Assembly (NCBI GenBank): GCA_029255685.2
Contig: CM055311.2
Span: 3,210,269-3,274,268 of the forward strand
DNA length: 64,000 bases
Source of the DNA: Silene conica
Taxonomy: Eukaryota > Streptophyta > Magnoliopsida > Caryophyllales > Caryophyllaceae
Direction of reading: 5' to 3'
Shown here: in pieces, positions 23,477-35,300 of the stretch
Numbering within the stretch: position 1 is the stretch's first letter
Layout of the letters: every line of letters begins with the position of its first letter
Translations under genes and position numbers: made by a program
The notes under the pieces: generated by a model
Database searches by the model: none
What the model was told of the DNA's origin: nothing
What the model saw: only the letters and a program-made list of their open reading frames with translations

Positions 23477-24750
23477 AGATTTAGGATCGGGTGAGAACGA
23501 TTATACGGTGCATACGGTGAGAACGAGTCACGTCCGTTGGATTAAAACACAATCAACGGTTAAGAAATACCCACAACCCACATTCTAGATAGATTTTTTG
23601 ACGGAGTAGATAATTTTTTTTTTTACCTTTTTACACAAACTTAGATACATTTTTTTACGGAGTAAATACTTTTTTTTTTTTTTTTACCTTTTTACGTAAA
23701 CCTATATACATTTTTTTGACGGAGTAGATACATTTTTTTTACTTTTTTACGTAAACCTAGATACATTTTTTGACGGATTAGATACATTTTTTTTTACTTT
23801 TTTTACATATACCTAGATACATTTTTTGAAAGAGTAGATACATTTTTTTTTACTTTTTTTACATAAACCAAGATACATTTTTTGAAAGAGTAGATACATT
23901 TTTTTTTACTTTTTTTACATAAACCTAGATACATTTTTTGAAAGAGTAGATACATTTTTTTTTTACTTTTTTTACATAAACCTAGATACATTTTTTGAAG
24001 TAGTAGATACATTTTTTTTTTACGTTTTTACGTAAACCTAGATACATTTTTTGACGAATTAGATACATTTTTTTTTTACTTTTTTTTACATAAACCTAGA
24101 TAAATTTTTTGAAGGAGTAGATACATTTTTTTTTCTTTTTAACGTAAACCTAGATACATTTTTTGACGGAGTATATACATTTTTTTTACTTTTTTTACAT
24201 AAACCTAGATACATTCTTTGAAGGTGTAGATACATTTTTTTTTTACATAAACCTAGATACATTTTTTGACGGACTAGATATATATTTTTTTTTTTACTTT
24301 TTTACATAAGCCCAGATACATTTTTTTTAACGAATTTGATACATTTTTTTACTTAAACCTAAATATATTTTTTGACGGAATAAATACATTTTAAGGCGGT
24401 GGTGGGTTAGGCAGTAATGTACAAGGCAGAATATTTTAAGGCGGTGGTGGGTTAGGCAGTAATGTGAAGAACAACATCTGATTCATGCCTATAATCTTTT
24501 CTAAATATTCAACAGTCATAATATGTTGGTGGGTGGTCGTAATTTGTAATTTACAAGGCTGCCTCTCAACGTAATTTCGCTTATTTTAGAGCAGTGGTGG
24601 GTGGGAAACTAGGAATGAACGTGATAGGGAATGAGGCAGTGTATGCGTTTATTAATGGCACATAACATGAGTTGTTGATTTTTTTTTAATCTAAGGGATG
24701 AGATTCGTTCTCACCGTATGCACCGAATGATCGTTCTCACCGGATCTTGC

Positions 24751-24753
<3 letters not shown>
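23477..24753. mobile_element. Nonautonomous TIR element inserted between TA tracts
   Basis: Left end GATCGGGTGAGAACGAT... and right end (reverse complement) GATCCGGTGAGAACGAT... match over about 40 bp, including CGGTGCATACGGTGAGAACGA. Both ends lie in TA repeats, which hide any target duplication. No transposase. The middle is mostly a minisatellite (separate entry) followed by two copies of AAGGCGGTGGTGGGTTAGGC. TA-repeat targeting recalls the rice Micron family, but superfamily is unresolved. Confidence 0.75.
23585..24395. repeat. Degenerate minisatellite, ~58-60-bp unit
   Basis: About 13 repeats built from GATACATTTTTTGA(C/A)GGAGTA, then GATACATTTTTTTT, then ACTTTTTTACATAAACCTA. Unit length and T-run length vary. 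Minus-strand Lys-rich ORFs here are by-products. Confidence 0.9.

Positions 24754-24843
<90 letters not shown>
24754..24843. repeat. (TA)n microsatellite, ~90 bp
   Basis: About 45 uninterrupted TA units, followed by the outer part of the copia 5' LTR (24844-24896). Confidence 0.97.
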
Positions 24844-24846
<3 letters not shown>

Positions 24847-25256
24847 GGTTACTACATTTACTTGGAATATTTACTCGGGATTCATCGTATTCCAATAAGT
24901 AACAACCGTTGTGGACATGTCATTTTATTAACAACCGTTGTGAACATCTCATTTTCTTAATTAATACTCCCTCCCACCCGTAACTAACGTCCCATTTGGC
25001 CAATATCAATACCCATCAAAATGTCCCATTTGGTATTCCCAATGGGTTTTTTGGACTGAACTACCCTCATATATTACCCTTATTTACTACCCATACCCTC
25101 CCTTAATCCAGCCCATTAAGACCTTAAATGAGCCCATTAAATACCCTAATTAAAATTACCCTACCCAACCCCCTAACCCCTCCCGCGGAATAATACAACC
25201 CACCCAACCCATTCTCATTTTTGAAACCCATCCTTCATAATCTAAACCCTACCTCC

Positions 25257-25888
25257 CCTCTCTCTCTCTCTCTTTCCGCCGAAATTAACCCTCACCTACC
25301 TTACAAATCCACTCATCTCCCTCACAAATCACTCATCTCCCTCAGAAATTTCATTCATCTGTCCATTTTACTACTTACTTTAAAAGTAATGGAGAAAAAC
25401 TCTTGTTCTTCGTCTACCTTTGATCTGAAAAGTATGGAGATACAGTATGAACAGTATTATATGGGGGAGTCTGAGATTCCGACGGATGATGACGATTGTG
25501 TTGATGAGTGTTCTGTTGATGTTGCATGCAGTTCAAACGGAGTGTTTAGTGAGGAGGAGACGGGTTTAATTTCAAGGAAAGAAGCTTGGGAGAGGAAGGG
25601 TCAGATGTGGTTGGATAAACGACCATATTTGATTGATGACTATGAAGCCATTTACGGAAGAGGTATATCGGATCTGGCCGGAGTTTGAGATTTTAATGGA
25701 GTGGGTGAAGATGTACTATGTCGGTGATTTTGAGGTTGGTGGTCCGTCTGAATTTATCGCGTTATCAGATGACCCATTAGATCTTGATAGCATAAGATCT
25801 AATCCGGTGATCGTACGGTGGTTTAGTAAAGAGATTTCGAAATTTTGGCCTGGTTTTGACCCTACTGTGAAGGACTCAATACACTTTG
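25257..25888 (+). pseudogene. Unrelated coding piece inside the mariner element
   Basis: A CT repeat (25257-25274) precedes ATG 25389 (GTAATGGAG), like a plant 5' leader. The first frame gives 99 residues to 25688, with an acidic segment (ESEIPTDDDDCVDEC) and KEAWERKGQMWLDKRPYLID. A second frame overlapping from 25633 stays open to 25899 (RIWPEFEILMEWVKMYYVGD, then KFWPGFDPTVKDS), so one frameshift, or an unrecognised intron after GGAAGAG/GTATAT, separates them. I do not recognise the protein. It replaces the part where the transposase C-terminus should be. Capture of a host gene segment is the likeliest reading. Confidence 0.6.
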
Positions 25889-25893
25889 TTTGT

Positions 25894-26694
25894 TTATAGA
25901 CTCAATATCATGTCTTTAGTAACTTGCTTGTTTATAGACTCAATACACTTTGTTTCTAAGGTACCCGCCACTCTGTTTTTTGAACTCCTTTGGGCTGGTA
26001 CTTCCATAACAAATGGCCATATCCCTAATTTTCCGTCGAATACTAATTCACCATTCGACCCATAAAATGGTCTACTAACTGCACACATAAACATGACTTT
26101 TTCTATGAAACTCTTTGATTGTACTGCCCTATGTGGGTTTGTTTCTCCTTTACCCATGTAAAAACGTGTGGTTGGTTTAGTTTTAGAGAACCATTTCTCA
26201 TCCATGTGAATGACATTGCGTTGGTCTTTGAAAACAACACGTTTTGTGTAAGCATGATAATCTAAATGTTGTAGACTAAAAAGTAATCTAGCAAGCTTGT
26301 TTTTGTCATTCAAACCTGGCTTAACTGCATTTGTATGTGATCTGATTTGCTTGGATATTTTCCATCTTGAGACGGTTGACTGACTTACCCCCAAGTGAGT
26401 TGCCAAATCCTCCTGAGTTGTCCTATCCAGTAAGTTTATTGAAGCTAGCTTCTCCTCGTCTAAGAATAATCTACCCACATGTTTGATGCCTATTTTTTTG
26501 CTGTTAAGGTTCACTGGTATATTAGCACTTCTTTGTGATTTTGCTTCCTTCCAAAGCCGTGTTATTGTTTTCCTGTCGACTGAAAACTGTGTTGCAAGTT
26601 CATTCATAATGCCATGTCTTGGTTTTCCATCTTTGCTGCTCATCAACAGTGTTTCATTAATTTTGGATCTTTCTAAGTTGGTGAGATTCTTCAT
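25894..26694 (-). pseudogene. Mariner-like transposase, C-terminally truncated
   Basis: 266 residues from Met at 26694. An N-terminal helix-turn-helix region (about 1-115: HGIMNELATQFSVDRKTITRLW, then TQEDLATHLGVSQSTVSRWK) would bind the TIRs. The catalytic domain begins with VIHMDEKWF, Asp 165, the first acidic residue of the plant DD39D triad. Reading ends after NKQVTKDMILSL, before the segment that would hold the second Asp, so it cannot be active. At the break, GACTCAATACACTTTGTTT is repeated at 25873-25891 and 25937-25955. A full-length plant relative is about 450-500 residues. Confidence 0.9.
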
Positions 26695-27457
26695 TGAATG
26701 TGTTTGAATAGTTGTGATTTTGTTTGCTTACTATTGTCTGTGAAAGTTGTTTTTTGGACTTAAGCTCTTGAATACCCCTAATAAATACACCCTTCTATTT
26801 ATAGACAAGGAACTTTGCACCCTTTTTGAACATTTCGTTTTGGCGCAATTCGAATTTTTCGTTTGTAATTTGGCTCCAAATCTGATTTTGGTGCCAAATT
26901 TCATTCTGGCCTGTATTGGATATGTAACGTTTGGGCTGTGAAATGGGGTTTATGGCTTAAGGAACAACTCGGCTTGCGAATCAAGATAAGTTGAAGAAAA
27001 TCGAAAGTTAATCTGAAGTCCAAGATCGTCTTATTTCATCTCGATGTAATTTTAGTTTACGTCTCTATATTTTTAAATGTAATTTTATTTTAAGTCGATG
27101 TAATTTTATTAATGTACTTTTATTTATTCGAATTTTATTATTGACATGTAAATGTAATTTAATTATAGTAGGACTTTTTTTTAATCTCGAAACAGTACGT
27201 ATTTCGAAAGTGTGTAAAAAATACACATAGCTGAAGCTATGTGTTCCTGAGTAAGGAAGGCTGGTTTTGGAGGGAAACAAAATTCATTAAGGAAAAGGAG
27301 GGAATCATTAGACCCTTACTCAAACAATTAATCAATTAAAACAAAACACCCTCTTTCCTTTAATCTTACCCCTACACAATACTTTTTAATATTCTATTCA
27401 CTCCACTAAATTCTCTACTTTATGGCAAAAGGGACATTAGATATGGGTAGGAGGGAG

Positions 27458-28640
27458 TATAGTGAGAACATACATGTGTAATGTGTTGAGTATAGAGGTA
27501 GTAAATATGTATGAGCGGACTTGAAAGAAAGTTATAAAAAAAGAGTTAAATTTAATTACTCAATATAGGTAGTGTACTGTAGAAGTGTAGAGTGAGCGTA
27601 GAATAGTAGTAGTACAGAGGTAGTAGCACCATAATTAGGGCTGAGCAAAAAAAATCCGATTCGAATTAAAAAAACCGAATCCGAACCGAAAATTGTAAAG
27701 TAAAAACCGATAATTCGGTTGTTTCCCGGATGCGCTATCCGAATCGAATTTTTTAATGCGAAACCAGAACGGATATGGATTTCAATAATAAAAAACCGGG
27801 GCCCGGTTTTTGAACCGGTTTAATAAAACTTCTGAAAGAATAAAAAATAAATCTAACTAATACAATAAGACAGTAAGTAGGGGTGTTCATAAAATACTGA
27901 ACCGCAACAACCGAACCGAACCGAACCGAAAAACCGCAAACCGCAAACTTTTTGAATCAACTTAACCGAACCGTTTCAATACGGAACCGGTTTTTAATCC
28001 CTAAAACCGGTTCGGTTTCGGTTCGCACATAATTTTGTTCGGTTAACCGGTATAAACCGGTATTAACTTAACCGAACCGTTTCAATGGAGATCACTGTTT
28101 GATGAAAAATTGAAAACCCTAAAAGGCTAAAACCCCTCTTTCGCTCTCAGCCTCTCTCTTTCACTCTCAGATCTCACATTCTCAGTTCTCACCTTCACTC
28201 TTTCACAGTTTCACTCGGCCTCTCTCTTTCACTAAGCCTATCTCTTTCACAGTTTCACTCCGACTCTCTCTGGTTGTGGTTCAGGTATTCTTTTTACCAT
28301 CTCCTTAATCAAATATTGAATTTTAGATTAATTATAAAGGGTTGTATGAATTTTTTAATTCGATATGAATACATAACATCTATTAATGTTTGGATTTTTG
28401 TTGAGAAATCGCCATAAGCCCATAATAGGTTCGAATTAAGGTTAAGCGTAACTGATAATTTAGGTTGAATCCGGTTTAAATTAAATAGGAATGCTGGTAG
28501 TTTTGAGGTTCTTGATCTTTAGTAAACATGGTATGATGATATTGACCTATTAAAGCTTTCCCTCGGCATAACAAAAGGACGCCTTTTTCAAAACAATGCT
28601 GGTAGTCTTTTATTGCACATACATAAGTATACACTGTATC
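27458..28640. other. Gene-free stretch with decayed MITE pieces
   Basis: At 27640 a TTAGGGCTGAGCAAAA end matches the MITE at 61270-61948, but its other end is missing. Around 27880-28090 lies an AGGGGTGTTCATAAAA end followed by repeated CCGAAC/CCGGTT motifs, also incomplete. Pyrimidine-rich CTCTCTTTCACTC repeats fill 28130-28275. No coding sequence seen. Confidence 0.6.
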
Positions 28641-28677
28641 GTCGGAAGTCGGAAGTCGGAAGTCGGAAGTCGGAACT
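28641..28677. repeat. 7-bp tandem repeat
   Basis: GTCGGAA/GTCGGAACT-type heptamer repeated about five times in a row. Confidence 0.85.
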
Positions 28678-29211
28678 CGTATTTTAGTTATTTTAGTAAC
28701 TAATAGACTAATATTTGAAGGACGAAAACAAACGCAGCCTAAAAATCAAAACAAGATCTATCTCTTCCCCTTTCCCAACTATTAACTAAACCCTAAAAAT
28801 CAAAACAAACGCAGCCTTCCGGCCTTCCCTTCCCCTTCCCCTTCCCCAGTTCCTCTTCATCTCTTCCAAATTAAACCCAAGATCTATCTTCTACTCATCA
28901 AAATTTCGAGCTTTTAGCAACTAAGGTTTCAATAGATCTTTTTTCGTCTTTAAGATGATATATTTTTTTAATTTTTATTGATTTATTGTGTGATTAATTT
29001 GATTTTTTTTTTGTTTTTTTTCATTGTTTCGTTCTGAATGACATTTATTAAGGAAATTTTGGTGAATGGATTCGAAATATATCATTTTTTGTATTATGCA
29101 AAACAAATTGTTTTAACAGATTTTATGCGAAACAAATTGTTTCTGACATTAGTTAATGCAATGATGATTCTCATATCAGTTTCTTATAATTCTCTCAAAA
29201 TTAATTGAAGC

Positions 29212-30566
29212 ATGAGTCGTTCAGCTTCAAATCCCCCCCTTTCCAACATTATTACACCAACGACTCCGCTGTTTGATGAAACTCGAAAGAATAATGAGCT
29301 CCTTCATAAGCTCAAAGTAGCCGACAAAAACCACGACATCCTTGAGAAGCAGCTCAGGCAGACTCAGCGCGACTACGGCGATCTCCTCCTTGTCAACAGC
29401 GAGACCGCCTCTGAACTTGCTGAGTTACGTCTGGAGGCGGACGTGCTAAGGGCTGAACTCAACCGTGTAAAGTCAGAGAATAATGGGGAATGTGAGGAGT
29501 TGACTCGCCAGGTTGCAGAGCTACGAATGGAGGTGAAGCAGTTGAAAGAGAAGAATAAGGAAGCAAATGAGGAGTTGGAGGAGATGAGGAAGAAAGCAAA
29601 GGCGATGGAGGCTGAGAATTGGGTATCGCGAGGAATGTGGGAGGAGGCTAAGGGTGCGGAAGAGAAAGCTAGGAAAGAGAGGGATGAGGCTATTAGAGAG
29701 AGTATGAAGCTTAAAAGAGCAAACGAGTCAATAATTGATTCAGCTACAAATAAGTTTAAGGGTTTTGAGAAACGGGTTGTGGTCTTGGAGTCTTGTGTGG
29801 CTACAATCAAAAACATCATCCCACCAGGTAATTCATTCATTCATTAATTCACTCAGTATTATGCATTTGTCATCTAGGTAGCACGGACACTTCTCCTAAT
29901 TAGCCGTACCGTGTCCGACACCGTGTCCGACACCGACACTCCACGGACACACGCCGAAACGTGTCCAACACCTAAACAGCCGTGTCTAACTTTTTACATT
30001 TATTTGGGCACGTGTCCGACGCGTGTCCATGGTATTTGAGCCGTGTCCGTCGCGTGTCCACGATATTTGGTTATCATTTGCGGTGAATGATGTTCTTGAG
30101 ATGAGAAATGCGTTATCGAAAGAGATCAATTAGAATATTGATTCGGATGAGTAATGAAAATAAATTTATTATCAAGGGCAAGTTTTACATTCACTTATTT
30201 AAAATTAATATCAAATACTTTTGCAAAAATAAAATAAAAAAAATTATAACTATAAAATGTATATTTTATTAAATTTAAATGTCGTGTCCCGTATCCTAAA
30301 TTTAATGGCATGTCGTGTCCCGTGTCCGTGTCGTGTCCGTGTCCGTGTCCGTGTCCGTTTTGGTGCTACCTAGTTTGTCATTTGTGGTTGCTATTAATTA
30401 AAGTATAATTAATTAAATTTATATTTTAAGTGGGATCTGTGGAAGCCTGAAGGGTATGTAATGTATGTATGTATATTATGCAGGTGAAAAAGCAGCAGCG
30501 GTAATTAGCGAAGAAAAGATGGAACCTGGTGGTGGTGTTGTTGTTGTTGATTTGGATAGTGATTAA
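29212..30566 (+). CDS. Small coiled-coil protein with C-terminal SIM-like motif (2 exons)
   Basis: Exon 1 is 29212-29827 (CCACCAG/GTAATT) and exon 2 is 30484-30566 (TATGCAG/GTGAAA). The junction keeps phase (G+GT = Gly), giving 232 residues. After a Ser/Pro-rich start (about 1-20), residues 25-190 are charged heptad-like sequence, a predicted long coiled coil. The C-terminus is GGGVVVVDLDSD, a hydrophobic run followed by acids as in SUMO-interacting motifs. A likely 5'-UTR intron runs from about 28926 (AAG/GTTTCA) to about 29179 (CATATCAG/TTTC). The C/T-rich leader (28755-28870) and AACCCTAAAA box suit a plant promoter region. Intron 1 holds a 500-bp hAT MITE. I do not recognise a named family; the function is unknown. 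Confidence 0.82.
29874..30373. mobile_element. hAT-type MITE in intron 1, 500 bp
   Basis: TIR CTAGGTAGCAC at both ends (reverse complement at right), flanked by perfect 8-bp duplications TTTGTCAT (29866-29873, 30374-30381). It is rich in CGTGTCC/GGACACG subrepeats and non-coding. It lies wholly inside the intron, so splice sites are untouched. Confidence 0.93.
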
Positions 30567-32331
30567 TACTACTCGTCTACCCCTACTCCGTATCAGGGAG
30601 GTTTAATTTTAACTAGTTAATTAATTAATTAAGCTATTCGGACGTTAATTAATTTGGATAATTTAAAACTAATTAGTTACTCGCGTATAGTCTTGATTTA
30701 GGTGAAGTATTATTTATTAGGGGCTAATTAATTAGTGTTCAGGCATTGTTGATGTATTCCGTAATCCGTATGTATGTTGTGTTGCGGAATTCTGAGTATT
30801 GTAATCATGTAGCTGCATCGTCTGGAACTGGAACGTGACCCATTTTGTAACTAACAACTTTTAAGGATTTATAAATATTGGAGGTCTGATTTTGGTTCAT
30901 CGGACTGCTTTCATATTGTTTACTACTAGTACTAGTATGTCTTTGGGTTCAAAGCTGGAGACTTTGGACTTGTTTAGTTGTTTACTACTAGTACTAGTAT
31001 GCCTTATACCCATATTGTCAACTAATTATATATAAATTAATCTATTACGTAAATAAAAGAATAAATTACAAATAAGCACCACGTATTTGCGTATTTTTAC
31101 AAATTATCAGCACGTATTTGGATTTGCTGGTGTCTGATAAACTGAGATGAGAGATTGAGAGGAATTGAATGAGATGATAGGCCATAATAACACAAATTCT
31201 TATTTGCAACGGCACTATCCGTCGCAAGCTTGTGACGGATACTATTTTCTCTCACAAAATACCCACTTTTTCTCTCTGTTCAACACTATTCCTGTGGTCC
31301 CCTTTCTCCACTACTCATTTTGTATCCATTTTATCTCACAAAATATCAGTCACAAATGGTGACCCGTCACAAGCAAAACTTACTAAATAATAAGGCCTTT
31401 GTCAAACACTATGTGAGTGTATGCATTTGGGTCCCAATACGCGGAGTATCAAGTACATGAGGCTCTCATCACTGCTTTCTGTCTTCCTGTTTATACGCAC
31501 ACATTACACATGCATTAAAATGAGCCGTGGAGACTGGAGGTAGTGAGGTACTGGTTTCTTTTCTCTCTGTTGTGCTCAGCAGTCAAATAATCGACAGCAT
31601 TTTTAAGGAAATACTTTCATTTGTTAGTTTTTCTTAAAGTTTATCATTTGTTTGTTCATCTTGATTGCCTCAGACAATGAATATACGAACCTTTAATGGA
31701 ACTTGAGATGATGATTGATTGTTGAGTTGGTACGGTGAACAAATGACTCTCATCTTTTTTACTCTCAAGCGTGACTACTGATAGATTTATGTTGCAGAAC
31801 CGCACAAGTATAATAATTTTTTCTTCCAAATCCGATCACTGTCTTTTGACTTTAAACTTGTGACAATGTTTTCGTACATACAACCACGTCACCATTACTG
31901 GATTCACCAGAGGCCAACGAGTCTACTTGCACCAATTTGATTCGACAACAGTCATCATTGGTCCTAGTTATGACCCTTCCCAAAAAATGTCCACTCATCC
32001 CATCCAAAGGCGTCTTTTAATTCGGAAACTGGGGGAGAAGCAAGCAAAGTCACCCTGAAGAGGGTTTAGAGCTCAATTCTCCGAAATCACATTTCAGAAC
32101 ATCAAACATCATCACTGGAATACTACCGTCAGTCTGTCAATGAGAGACTGATTACATTAGGAGACAGTCATCTTTCAATATGTACACTGTACAATTTTTG
32201 GTACAAACGTCACAAACCACATTCCACTATAATCAAGACGCACGAATGCCCCAAACATATTGCTCCTACTAACAAGCAACAACAAGACAGAAAATTCAGT
32301 AAGATGTGTTCTGGCAGGCGGCAGCTATTCG
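30567..32331. other. Intergenic, possible decayed MITE
   Basis: No gene seen. Between about 31190 and 31378, GCAACGGCACTATCCGTCGC and GACCCGTCACAAGC sit near opposite ends of a stretch resembling CCGTCACAAGC MITEs, but ends are diverged and no duplication was found. A related piece occurs near 36720-36825. Confidence 0.4.
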
Positions 32332-35300
32332 TCACGATGAACTTTTCAGGATTTTCAATCGTGAACGTTGCCCCTTTGATTTTGGTTCCTGCAACCTGGC
32401 CTTCAACGAGCTATCTTTCACGGCCTGTATCCCGGAAGAAGCTTCCGGAATTCTATGGTTAGGCGATGATATGTTCGTCATCCACTGTCTTATAGGGCTT
32501 GCATTCCTCTTAATCCCGGAATTTTCCAAACTTGTTTCCTTAGATTCATACTCACGAGGGGCCATGCTCCCACTTTCAGAAAGTAGTATTTCATTTATCA
32601 ATTTATCAACTGTTTTTGAGTTTGATCCATGTCCTTCTTCGTCATATGCTTTCTTTCTTTGCTCTTTCATGGAATCATATATATCAGATTTATGTAGCAT
32701 GTTTATTTCAGTTGGATGAGTTTCTTTACCAGTTTTCATACTCACATGATGAATTTCTCGAGGTGTGTTTTGGAGATCACTAGGACAATGACCTTGACCA
32801 TGTCCCCTCACTCTTAAAGCAACCTCTTCCTGCATTACATGATTACCCGGGCCCGCGTTACTTGCCTCTGCACAATGCGAATCCGAAAAAGCTGAACCTT
32901 GAGGAGCAGTCCCTGCCTCTGGAATAGACTCTAATGAATGTCTTATATGGCTCCGGTTAGGATCCCTATTATTATGTGTAGTGTCTGAGGCAAGAAAAGT
33001 CTCGATTTCATGTCTCAATCTGTCAACAACTGATTGTTGCTGAGTTTCACTATCTTTCATATGTGCCCTTTCATCTAGCCATGATTCCGACATTTGTAGA
33101 ACCAGGTTATCATGGTCGATCAAACCAGTCCACTCCAGGTCAGATTTCTGTTTGGCAGTTTGAACATGCCTTGCATACTCTCTAATACCTATTGCAAACC
33201 GGTCACAGAGTTCTTCCAACACCTCACTTGATTGTTTCTCCTTTTCTTGTTCTTTGACAGTAGTGGATAAGGCAACCTTAACCTCAAACAGTTCTCTAGC
33301 CAACTTCCTGTGCAAGCTTTCAGATCGTTTCCTTAATCTCCTCTCATTTTCCAACTCATCCCTCACGGATTGAACAGCAGCATCAATCCTCTCGTGATCT
33401 TTTACTGATATTTTTTTCATCAAGTGATCAATCTCATGATGGCTGGCTTGCTTCTCTCTGAGCAACTCCTTGATCTTTGCACGAGCATGACCAAGCTCAG
33501 ATTTCAAACCTTTGACCAGCGACACATTGGATGCATGCTGCTCTTCGAGGCTCCATATACGATTTAACACCTTTAACAGTTCAGTAGATGTTTTAAAGCT
33601 GTAGCTTGACTCACCAACCCGTCCCCTCAATTCAATAGAGCTGTCTGGAGTTGCTGCTGGGTTATATGGAGCCATCTGAAAGAATGAAAAGAACCAGCTG
33701 TTAGTTGTGACAAACATAAAGTAAAGTGTACACAGTACCATATAGCCGGCCTGTCTAAAAGACTAACAGGATACCATTTTATTTGGTTCTCATTACAACG
33801 TCCCCACATTTTGAGAGCTCAAATTATCTGTGAGTTCTGTTGGATTGAGATTTTGCGGGACTGAGAGTCAAGTTTTCAGAATAGCACGGTGGTGGAACTA
33901 TCCTAAAGAATTCTTTTAGAATAGCTCAGATTTACAACATGTGGGCCCATCCAAACCACCATTTCTTCTTTTATTTTTATTCTAAAAGAATTCTAGGGTA
34001 TAATCCGGGATAAAATCAGTCCAAGTAAATTAGCAAAATATCCAAATATCGGGAAAAACAATGAAAAGACTCAAAGATGAGTACCTCCAAGGAACTACCA
34101 TAACTTGCAGGAGATAAAGGCTGCAAAGCATGCTTATTCTGTTCAGCTGATTGATGATGCCTCATCAGGGAGGCCGCAATATGTCTCCTCAGGCTGCCAG
34201 CACTTGCAGGCTGCGTAAACCCAATCAAATAAATGTTAAGATAACAGTGACGATTTCCCTTGCTTTTATAAAGTAGTCAATAACAAAAAAAGCCTCACTG
34301 TTGTGTGCGAATGCATTGTATTAATGGGCAATTTTCCCCAATTAACGGGGTGAAAGCATCCAAAGATTACAAACAGTACTAAAAACCTACATATCTTTCA
34401 GCTAATGACTAGTATTATTTCCTTCATACACAAGGATCTTTCACACATAAGGCAGCAGCGAGATAAGTTAGTGTCCGCACCCAATTATTTTCAGATCAAT
34501 TCTGTAAGCTTAGTTTGGCAGAGAGGCTATGTTGCATGAGAGTGCCTGAGAATCGAAGATTAAAAGAACAATGGAAAGAGCTATGCCTAATAGTTAGGTC
34601 AAAGTGGCAACCATAGATGACTTCTCAGGCAACCAAAAACAAATCCCAACTTTTGCAGTTTGTTTAGGAAATACTGGAAATTTTGAGAAACAACATCACA
34701 CAAAATTCCGAAACTGCTGAAACAACATTACTCGAGTGCCTCAAGGTCTCCCGTAAATTAAGGGGTATGGGGGCCACAAATTATTAAAAACATAATAAAA
34801 CAAAACCAAAAAAAAGGCAGAGGAAATAAGCACTTGAGAACAAATATGAAAAACAGATAACTACAAATAAGTGTAGTCAAAAGACATCATGAAGAAGCCT
34901 TAGCTTTACTTTAAGGAGAAAGAATCCACAGCCTCTCCTATGAGAAGAGAATATTATACCCCAACACTAGAAACAACTGAAACCCAAAATAAATAGACCT
35001 AAAATGTGACAATACAGTTATACAACACAACTTAAACACTCAAAAACCCATCAACAAAATCATATGCAAAACCCCGCACCCAAGAGAAAAATCTTGTGGA
35101 GAATTTTTGGTCCTCCATGCCTTACAAACTTCAAGCCTATCACGCTCGGGTGGCTTACCTATATATGTCTTTTGCATGTTTTGCAGGCTATCTATCCTAT
35201 CTGTAACTGAGGGTTTACAGTGCGCACCAAAGGTAGTCACCAAAAAAATCAAATGCAAAAGGATAATAACAACTAGAATAACAAATAAATTTGTAAAGAG

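Larger units (their letters stand above)
11705..24896 (-). mobile_element. Ty1/copia retrotransposon, dead and multiply interrupted
   Basis: Read on the minus strand: 5' LTR and leader (right side), gag, protease, integrase, reverse transcriptase, RNase H, polypurine tract, 3' LTR. It is split by two solo LTRs, an internal duplication, a TRIM and a TIR element. Frames are broken in every domain. The outermost LTR ends read TATTG rather than TGTTG, and I could not find matching target duplications (left flank TTGTG, right flank AGTAA). Confidence 0.85.
24967..27457 (-). mobile_element. Mariner-like (Tc1/mariner) element, chimeric
   Basis: The left terminus CTCCCTCCCACCCGTAACTA and the right terminus (reverse complement) CTCCCTCCTACCCATATCTA form TIRs of about 30 bp of the plant mariner/Stowaway type. 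Both are flanked by TA target duplications (24965-24966, 27458-27459). It encodes a partial transposase on the minus strand and a plus-strand piece with no transposase similarity. At 2,491 bp it is shorter than full plant mariner elements. Confidence 0.9.

Noticed and set aside
24718-24960. ORF with a long Tyr-Ile run
   Set aside because: Translation of the (TA)n tract.
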